A stretch of 64,000 bases of DNA, from positions 62,001 to 126,000 of the forward strand of contig JARFIW010001111.1 of NCBI GenBank assembly GCA_036346225.1, read 5' to 3'. Shown here piece after piece: positions 55,990-64,000 of the stretch. Source of the stretch: Platerodrilus igneus. Taxonomy: Eukaryota > Arthropoda > Insecta > Coleoptera > Lycidae. The notes beneath the pieces are model-generated. The model did no database searches, had not been told where the DNA came from, and saw only the letters and a program-made list of their open reading frames with translations. A program made the position numbers and the translations under genes. Position 1 is the first letter of the stretch. Every line of letters starts with the position of its first letter.

Positions 55990-57891
55990 CAGTGGATTTC
56001 CTAGAACAATCGAGATCGCCTTCGAATCCCTACGTTGTTGGGCCGTCATAAAAATTTGCTAAAAAGTTTAATAAAAAAAAAAAATTCTGGAACGCATCCT
56101 TATTTCAGCACACCCCGGCTAGCTCTATAATCTGCTTCTTCTTGGATACCTACTATCCTAAGTTCATTTTTTCTCACAAATACAGTCAAATGAAGTTATC
56201 ACTCAAATAATGCAACAAGACATACAACTTTTTTATTTATACATATTAAAAACTTTCCATTAGCAAGAAAATATTTACACATTTGTATATACAGTTTTAT
56301 AAAATGTTACAGTCTCAATCCTTAAACCTTTTAAAATTTCATGATTTCTATTTATTTCAACAGTTTTATTTTAGACGAGTAGATGGGCCCGTTGTGAAAC
56401 CCTAAAGTGACTTTTATTCTGGTCTATGGTGAGCTCAGTATAACCCAGTTACTCTAAATGCTTTTAAACATCGCATCTTTGTTTAAAACAAACTTAAAGA
56501 CCCGTTTACTCCTTACAACAAAATTTGTATGTCATTTGTTAACATCTTTAAATAGTAAATATCAATTGTCCTTTACATATTCCTTCAAATGAGTTTTTAA
56601 GGTAATAAAATACATCCCCAATAAGTCAAATCACTCGAGCACAAAATACCAGCATAAATGTTCAAGCAGAAGCAAGAAAAATTAATTTTGTTACCTGGAG
56701 TAAGCTTCTTCCATCGATACCTCTGAAGATGTGTTCCAAACCCTTGTCGTTGTGTCCATACACTTCGTTATTATACATCGATCCAACTCATTTTCACTCG
56801 TTATCCAAATCTCTGCAACCGCCTTCAGTGTTTCTACCCCGATACTTGTCTCGACCAAGCTTAACCTTCCGTAATCACTAAACTTCACGCATACTTGTTT
56901 CAAATTTCTCAACTCGCTTACCCTAGTACCATCCTTTCATTAGATCATTGCGTGTAGTAACAGCATCGTTTATCAGCCAGCACTCACTTGTGCAAATCAC
57001 ACTTTTAATAAATTATCGATGTACGTTACTAACAGCGTTTTACACACTTTTAAATTAGGATGTTGTATTATAATTCAACGAATAAGCGACATCCGAAAAA
57101 TTCCCAGTCCACCGTGCTTTTACATTGAAATTTGTTCAACAACATATAACAGTTGCGAACTTCTCGAAACTTCTCGCCTTCAACCAATTAGACTGCTTTC
57201 CCCCGTTTTTAACGTCCAACCCCTAACTATCTTGCCTTGTTTAGCCCATATTTACTGTCTCTTTTAGAATCCCACTCAAGCAACAAAAAATCGATATTGT
57301 GGTTGACCTCCAAATCTACCGCGTACTTTAGACGAGTATTTTAACCAACGTTTTGTTATGCGTGTTCCCTGTCTGTTTTACATGACGGATATTCCGTCTT
57401 ACTTTGCCTTCAAAGCATCTGTTATTTTAGCAGCTCTCGCATCGACCGTTAAATACGATTCTACAGAATACTGTCCCAACGTTCATTCAAGTTTCTTTGA
57501 ACCTGTTATTTTCAACTGTCAGGTTTTCTATGAAGCAAACTATCCGCTTGAAATTATAATTCCGAATTTTAGAGTTTCTTAGGATTTGTATAAACGAACG
57601 TTTAGTTTAGTTAAATGGAAATATACGTTTAAATTATTGATTTTATATACCCCAAAGCTCCGTTTCTTATCCGATTCGCTTGATTTAAAATATTAAAACT
57701 AATTATGCATATCCTTGGGTTTCATGTACTCTAAAGCTTCTACACGTCATGCAAATTTTAACATTCCAATTTAGAAATACAAAATATGTTAGTATCCGTC
57801 CGTTTTCAATGTTACAACTAATGCATTTGGCGCGTAAATAAATTGTTCCTATTTCCTATATACACTGTCGTTAAAAATTTATTATTTAGAC

Positions 57892-57894
<3 letters not shown>
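55988..57894 (+). mobile_element. LTR-like unit Z1
   Basis: A 1.9-kb block homologous to Z2 (57925-61454) in the same orientation. Landmarks are CGGCTAGCTC, GAGTAGATGGGCCC (56380), ATGGTGAGCTCA (56426), AACCCAGTT, AAAATCGATATTG (57287) and GCGCGTAAATAA (57832). The first 100 bp share CCCTACGTTG...GTCATAAAAATTTGCT with unit Y. No real ORF. TA tracts flank both ends. Confidence 0.55.

Positions 57895-57924
<30 letters not shown>
57895..57924. repeat. (TA)n microsatellite
   Basis: Separates tandem units Z1 and Z2. Confidence 0.95.
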
Positions 57925-57926
<2 letters not shown>

Positions 57927-58876
57927 CTGTGTACTCGGGTATTAAGGTTTTCTGCTTCGCCAGTGTCATCAAGTAATTTTCAAAAACGCACAATTTCAAA
58001 AAAAATTGCTTACCCTTCAAAAATCTTTAGCAGCTTCCCTGGCTAGCTCAGCTGTGCCTCTTCTCGGATACCTAAATATACAACCATTCTTCCTTCACAG
58101 TCGCACACCATTCAATAAAATCACCAAATAATACAACAATCATACAATCTTTTATTTACCGCTATTTACAGACAAATTATTCACATGTATAAAAACAGTT
58201 TGCTACACTAATTACAAACTCAAAATGTGATATGTTTTAAAGTCCTTGATTTTCTACTTATTTGCAAACAAATTTAATGAGATATGAGTAGATGGGCCCC
58301 ACATATTACTCTACATTGACTGTACACTGGAGTATGGTGAGCTCACAATAACCCAGTTTATTTAGTATATGCCTTTTACCTTGCATAGGTTAGTAGAAAA
58401 TTGATAGACCCGTTTACCCTTTACAATGCAATTTATATTCAGAATAAACTTTAGTAAGTTTTAAATACACCCCCTTTCAATATTTACACCCCAATAAATT
58501 GTCCAGTACATGTATCTTTTCCAATAAGTTTATATAACCATAAATAAACACCAAAATTCACACACACAGCACCAAAATTTTACAAAAGTTTATCAGACAA
58601 CAGAAATTTGAAATAAATTACCTGGAGAATGCTTCAGGCTTCCATTCCTTCAACGTCGATCACCAGAACACCTTGGCTTCGTAACCATGCGCTGTGAAAC
58701 ACAACGGATTCACAGACGATACCCCATTTGCGAGCAAGCGCCTCGTTTCATAGTACCATTACATATCAGCATACAATCCTGGTTGTTGGTAATGCTTACC
58801 CCACATATATTAAGCTTCCATTTATTGATTTTCTAGCTTAGTATAGAAGTAGTCAGACCTCTATTAATTTAATATA

Positions 58877-60345
58877 TCAGGTTATCATAAAGTAAGGGAT
58901 ATATTTTAAATTATGATAACTTTTTAACAAATTAAGTTAATAACAAGAAATAAATGAAATCTAATTGCTTATGAAATGGGATTTAGTATGCCCAAAACAG
59001 GTTACGGCAATTGCTCAATATGACCTCCATTTTGTTGTTGTAAGATCACCATCCTTACCTCCAAATTGTACACAGCATTTCGTAACATCTCTGGTTAAAT
59101 TGTACCAATTTGCTCCGTAATACTGTCTTTTAATTCTTGTAGCGTAGTTGGTCGTCTTCTAAACACTAAACTTTTTAAATAACCCCACAGCCAGTAATCC
59201 GCTGGGTTTAGATCAGGTGATCTTGGTGGCCATGAATTTACGAAATGTCTGCTTAACACGCGATCTTGAAAAACGTTGGTTAACAATTCTTTGACTGGTC
59301 GAAAAATGTGCGGGGGTGCTCCATCCTGCATAAAAATTATGTTTTCAATTCCGTAGTGCTCGTTTTGCAGCTGTGGAATAACAAAATTTTGTAACATTTG
59401 CAAGTATCGTTCACCATTTACAGTTACAGATACGGCTTGTCCATTCTGCATTTCCTCGTAGAAATACGGACCAATAATAAAATCAGCTGTAAAACCGCAC
59501 CAAACGGTGACTTTCTTGTCATGAAGACCTTTTTGAACGATTTGTTGCGGATTTTCTGCAGACCAGATTCTACAGTTTTGAGTATTGACTCCACCATTCA
59601 GAGTAAAATGTGCTTCATCTGTCCATAAAAGACGGGATAACCATTCGGGTTCAATTTCCATCTGAGCCATTACTCGCAAAGAAAAATCGTACCTAGTAGC
59701 CAAATCTGCGTCCTTTAATTCAAACAGCATTTTCAGTTTATATGGATACATGTTTAGAATTTTGCGTAAAATTTTCCAAACCGTGGTATACGGCATTTGC
59801 AATCGCTTGGATATCGCATTTGCACTGCTGATTGCGAGTGAATTGCTTCTGGCTATGTCTTGATTTTCATGAAGAACCTCTGCAACTTGGACATCACTAA
59901 TTATTGGTCTTCCTGATCTTGGTAAGTCAGTTACAGACCCTGTTCTTTCAAATTTTGTATCAAATTGCGGTACGCTTTCATTTGACAGGGTCCCGCTCTC
60001 AAACCCATTCTCGTGCGAAATCTTCGTAATCCAGCGGTGTAATTTCTGCCGGATTCATAATAGCACTGAACTAAACCAATTCTTGTTTGTAAATCCATGT
60101 TATTACAGTTGAGTCGTTTGAACTCAACGTTTACTTGAGTTTTAATTTCAAAATAAAACTTCAAATTGAATAATTTCGTTTTGACACTAGTGTCAACAAT
60201 TGTTATGACAACTCTTTGGTTTCTCATAGATACGGTAAAATCCCATTCATTAAGCAACTAGATTTCGTTTATTTTATGTAACTAACTTAATTTATTAAAA
60301 AGTTGTAATGATTTAAAATATATCCCTTACTTTATGATAACCTGG
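58877..60345 (-). mobile_element. Tc1/mariner-superfamily transposon, nearly complete (1469 bp)
   Basis: Inverted termini of about 34 bp, YCAGGTTATCATAAAGTAAG then GGATATATTTTAAA, at both ends, each flanked by TA (58875-58876 and 60346-60347), the expected target duplication. It carries one minus-strand transposase gene. It inserted into LTR-like unit Z2, so it is younger than that unit. Confidence 0.92.
59002..60098 (-). pseudogene. Mariner-like transposase (DD41D spacing), two small lesions
   Basis: Starts at ATG 60098 (MDLQTRIGLVQCYYESGRNY), followed by the helix-turn-helix region and the DLPRSGRP linker. The catalytic domain has LLWTDEAHFTL (Asp 1), IIFMQDGAPPHIF (Asp 2) and WPPRSPDLNPADYWLWG, where Asp 3 is in PADYW. 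I count 41 residues between Asp 2 and Asp 3. Lesion 1 is a one-base loss in a T-run near 59952, just before the linker. Lesion 2 is a TAA at 59095, after which about 30 typical C-terminal codons continue to 59002. It looks recently active; either lesion could be a sequencing error. Confidence 0.88.
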
Positions 60346-61448
60346 TATACTACACGTATTTCGCGTTAATAAATAGAAGGCCACTACTAATAATTTACAC
60401 GTGCTTGCACTATATTTGCTGTATCTAATACTCACATAACAAAAACTCTACTATAATGTTGGTCTATTGTAGTAAAGTAGTATAAAAGCGACGAGAAGAC
60501 AAAAAGACTCTTAATAATTTCCATTCAGTAGTTATATTAGTTCAAAATGCTACCCCCGGACATACTTCAAGTGAAAAGCTTATTTTCAAATTTAAATTCT
60601 ACAAAATTTGATACAACCGTGTTGAAAATTCCTGAAATTTACTCTGTCTACGTGCTGTACGTATCCGAAATTGCTTCCACCTGTCGCGTTGGTCTACGTT
60701 TAGAAAACTGTCGGTTCTTAACCAATGATGATATTCTCTGTCGTCCTAAAACTCCGCCTTAACTATCTTTATCTCTGTCTGAAGCATGTCTGCTGTCGCG
60801 TTCAAAACCCCACTTGAGTTATAGAAAATCGATATTGCTGACAGCCCATCTTCACTCTACGTGTACTAGTACGTGCGTTTTAAATATCAACGTTTTTATC
60901 TCTGTCTCTATCTGTAGTATATGACCCATTGTGCATTTCCCTTGCTCTTTAAGAACTTTGTTAGCTTGTTATTCAAACCAAACTGACGGTTAAAAATATT
61001 TTCTGTGAAGTCCTGCCTTAATATGCTCATAATTTCGACGAATGTAACCTTTTTTTAAAAACGTAGGTGTTTTTTAATTATCGACTGTTTAGTACAACAA
61101 TTCTTAGATTTTATATTTTGTCGTATCTGTATAAAACTGACATTTGCTTGTTACTACAAAAACCTTTTGCCTTGGAATTATTGATTTTCCTTACCCTAGT
61201 GGGTTTTCTTATGCTTTCACGTGTTGAATTAAAATAAATTAAAATTAATTATGCGTATTCTATTTGCTTTAAAACTGTTTTTCTTTACGTACTTTTAACC
61301 TTTCAATCATTAATTATAAAAATACGTCAATACTTGTCCGTTCTCCCTAAATGAATTAAATAAATTTTGCGCGTAAATAATTTGTTCTTTTCTCTATACA
61401 GGGTGGTTGAAATTGTATTGTTTACCCCAAATTTAACCCTTTGAATCC

Positions 61449-61454
<6 letters not shown>

Positions 61455-61489
<35 letters not shown>
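61455..61489. repeat. (TA)n microsatellite
   Basis: Right border of unit Z2. Confidence 0.95.
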
Positions 61490-61490
<1 letters not shown>

Positions 61491-61499
61491 TGTGTGCAC

Positions 61500-62041
61500 A
61501 GATGGAGTTGACAAGAGGAAGAAAATTTTTATTATTAATTTTACGACAAAAAATAATTTCTCATAAAAGTAAACGGTAATAGATAAGTTTCCAAAAGACG
61601 CACATAAACATGTTAATTCAAATTCTCGACAATAAAATATGGACCAACAATTCGATTGTAAAAAACTCCGCAACAAACATTCACTTTTTACAACGTTGAC
61701 TTTGTTTATGAAAGCCCTAATTTATATTTTGAAAAGACTAATAGCGGCTGTTTTTTGATGAAACGTGATCATTGGTGCAGAAAGTAGCTTCATCAGTAAA
61801 AAAGATCATTTTGTGAAAACTTATATCTACGAGTAATTCTCACCAACCTATAAACAAAAATCCAATCGCTTTTTGTTTCCATTTTCAAGCGTATGTCGGA
61901 GCTTTGGTTTAAACGGCTGAACTTTGCTTTCTTTATAAATTCTTCGTTACTCGGAGCCGCCGAGTTGGGCGCCAAATTTTTGCTACGTTGACTCGTAGCC
62001 GTGCGTAACAAAAAGAAAATCAAAGAAGTGACCGGGCTCAA
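61500..62041 (-). pseudogene. Decayed Tc1/mariner-like transposase
   Basis: The minus strand reads SNEEFIKKAKFSRLN at the start, then KFSQNDLFYTDEATFCTNDHV (first catalytic Asp in TDEATF), then SKNSRYWSFQNIN, VNVCCGVFYNRIVGPYFIVE and LLETYLLPF with stops between. This matches the central part of the same broad transposase group as 59002-60098 but is strongly diverged. The second and third Asp regions are missing. Confidence 0.6.
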
Positions 62042-63525
62042 TCGGAGATTAGGGGGGGTTGTAGAAAACAGACCAAAATATAATGTGCGCGGCTGTAAGG
62101 AATTAGTAACAATACCTGCAATAAAAAAAATTAGTCCTGCAAACCTGAAATCTTATAATTCATCTAAATTTTATAGTGATAGGTTTTGTCATGTATTAAC
62201 TGTGTAATTATAACCTTCATCATTAATAGCTTAATTGCGAAGACGGCTAAAAAGGTTTTTTTAAAAATAATTTAGTTAGTTGTCTTAAAATATTTATTAC
62301 CTTCTAAATAAGATAACAGCTTATCAAGACTGCTAGCTCCAAATCTAAATAAATCTAAGTTTAACTTTTAAATTACCTAAAACTTTATTAAAAGATATAC
62401 ATTTATCCTTGTTTTATTTGTAAAAGATTTATAGCATCTCGAAAACCGTCACCTAAATTTATTATAAAATTAGAGTTATTTATCTAAATTACAAAATATT
62501 GCTGGTTAGCTTCTATGCTAAATTTACTTGACAGGTGATGTGATCATTCCCATTAATTTCTTTGTTAGCAAATTGCTTATCACAAATGCGATATTTTGCA
62601 GTATTATATTTAAACTTTTCGTGTGTTCAGGATATCCGCCAATTGCAGTTTCTAGTATCTTATGCGCTTTTTGAGCAATTAAGTGTTATTGTCTTACAAA
62701 CCAATCTATACAGTCCATGTTATTGTAAGACTGAAACTTTAATTGGTATCATCTTATAAACAATATAGGTAGCAGTCAACACTAAATAGAATATGTATTT
62801 GATTTTTAATTGTATTTAAAGTAACTCCTTCATTAGTTAAATTAAAGAGGCATTTAAATCGAAGAAAAATGCATAGCAATACACATGCGTTGAATAATTT
62901 ATATTTTTGCATTTGTTTTTAATTTTTAATCTGTATGTTATATTGATATTCTGGATTTGCTGCCATTTGTTAAAATATTTATTTTGTACTGCGATTTATG
63001 TATATTGTATAGAAGTTTAATAAGGAAGATTGTATTTAAAGTGACTACCAAATATAGCCAATAATATTGGGTTATGACCACGAAACAAAGATATGTTGGT
63101 TATTACATATATAGTTTTCTGTGTGCTAGTAAATAGCATTGTACAAAATCGCTTTGAATTTATTTAAATTAGACAGCATGTTAATGGAGAAGCTAGTGTT
63201 TATAAGGTTAAATTAAAAATATTTTGTAAGAGTTTTACAGATACCATTACGGTGTCTAATTAAAAACTATGAAATTAGCTCATCCCTGGATAAATAATGT
63301 AATGTAATATTTCTTGAACCCAAAAGAAATTGATACAAATACTAAAGTTAATTACAATGATGAAATACCTGAAAGAAATTCTAAGTTTAAAAATAAGACA
63401 CATGAGACAGCAATTTGTCCCTCCAACATAGTTCAAAATCAAAGCAATACAATATAGTAATTATCACTTTATATCTCATAACATAACCAAATATTATTAG
63501 AATATTTTATATGTTTACGAGCTAC
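62042..63525. other. AT-rich DNA, nothing recognised
   Basis: A short frame at 62001-62207 shows no family features. No repeat or RNA is recognised. Confidence 0.4.
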
Positions 63526-64000
63526 TATTAGGCAACCCGTCAAACACACACAAGCGCCGTAAGCAATGTATATACTACAGAAGCCTAGAATTTTCTAGGA
63601 TATACTAGAGCATGAATCTTCTTTTTAATTCAGGGTATATATAAGACCGCTGATAAATGTAAGAGTTAGTCTATATCAGAATGTCAAATATAAATTATAT
63701 CGTGTAAAGTTAAATGGTTAAGCTTTTGGAAGTCCAAGAGTAAACATAAATTTATATTATGCGAAGTGTATATTATACCGACAGCTGTACATAAATAGAC
63801 AAAAGTGTAATAAATAAATTATAGTAGCGTTAGTGTTGTTAAGAAGCTTATGGTTAAAAATTTAGTTTAAGAAGATATTAGTGCATGTAAATTCATTAGT
63901 GTGATAGTGCTTCATTGTTAATTGCACTGAAAACATCTATAAATAAGGCATATACTGTTAATTAGACTTGTGAATAGTGAGTAATAAAGACTTTTGTTAT
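63526..64000 (+). promoter_or_regulatory. Possible promoter or LTR edge
   Basis: TATATATAAG at about 63636-63645 is followed about 25-30 bp later by GAGTTAGTCTA (Inr-like). AATAAAGACTT stands at the window edge (63983). TATA box, start and poly(A) signal within about 350 bp resemble an LTR, but the element itself would lie beyond the window. Confidence 0.3.

Larger units (their letters stand above)
57925..61454 (+). mobile_element. LTR-like unit Z2, split by a mariner insertion
   Basis: Homologous to Z1 (GAGTAGATGGGCCC at 58281, ATGGTGAGCTCA, AACCCAGTTT, AAAATCGATATTGCTGAC near 60828, GCGCGTAAATAA near 61369). It starts TGCTGTGTACTC and ends CCACAACA before a TA tract. Without the 1.47-kb mariner it would be about 2.06 kb. 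Divergence from Z1 is considerable by eye. Confidence 0.55.

Overview
The window is eukaryotic, AT-rich and almost entirely repeat-derived, most likely from an insect. The reasons are a spliced ERp60/PDIA3-type gene with GT..AG introns, an R1-clade LINE, a Penelope-like relic, BEL/Pao and Ty3/gypsy fragments, a Tc1/mariner element, hAT and PIF/Harbinger relics, and pieces of a Polinton (Maverick). No prokaryotic features are present. Calls rest on reading translations and repeats by eye; no database search was run.

Layout. 0-4 kb: a Penelope-like relic with inverted arms, a TIR element holding a tRNA-like sequence, and an LTR-like unit. 4.4-14.6 kb: a minus-strand protein disulfide isomerase (exons 1-4 at 13.7-14.55 kb, exons 5-6 at 4.4-4.7 kb). 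Its 9-kb intron 4 holds a hAT relic, a gypsy gag remnant and a long hairpin; the 3' part of the gene lies outside the window. 15.9-20 kb: a transposon-type DNA-binding relic and a broken PIF/Harbinger transposase. 20-23.9 kb: minisatellites and an LTR fragment. 23.9-29.5 kb: the 3' part of a BEL/Pao pol, then the right end of a Polinton (long TIR plus four inward-reading ORFs, three of them unrecognised). 29.5-31.7 kb: a 5'-truncated, 5'-inverted R1-clade LINE. 31.68-55.76 kb: a giant inverted repeat with arms of about 11.9 kb and a 237-bp spacer; each arm contains two LTR-like units, a gypsy RT, a Polinton integrase fragment, a BEL fragment, a 1.9-kb insertion and the left Polinton TIR. 55.7-61.5 kb: a Penelope-type inverted element, two further LTR-like units and a nearly intact mariner-like transposon. 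61.5-64 kb: a decayed transposase, empty AT-rich DNA and a possible promoter.

How the parts fit. Two junctions, at 25,020 and 46,358, interrupt the same codon region of one BEL/Pao element, so they look like the two ends of a single Polinton insertion. The interior between them (about 21.3 kb here) has been filled by other elements and by the inverted left arm of the palindrome. The left arm carries systematically shorter homopolymers than the other copies, so an assembly fold-back is a serious possibility. Many repeat blocks are bounded by (TA)n tracts followed by a shared TTGCTRTG-type terminus, suggesting a family of LTR-like elements that settles in TA microsatellites.
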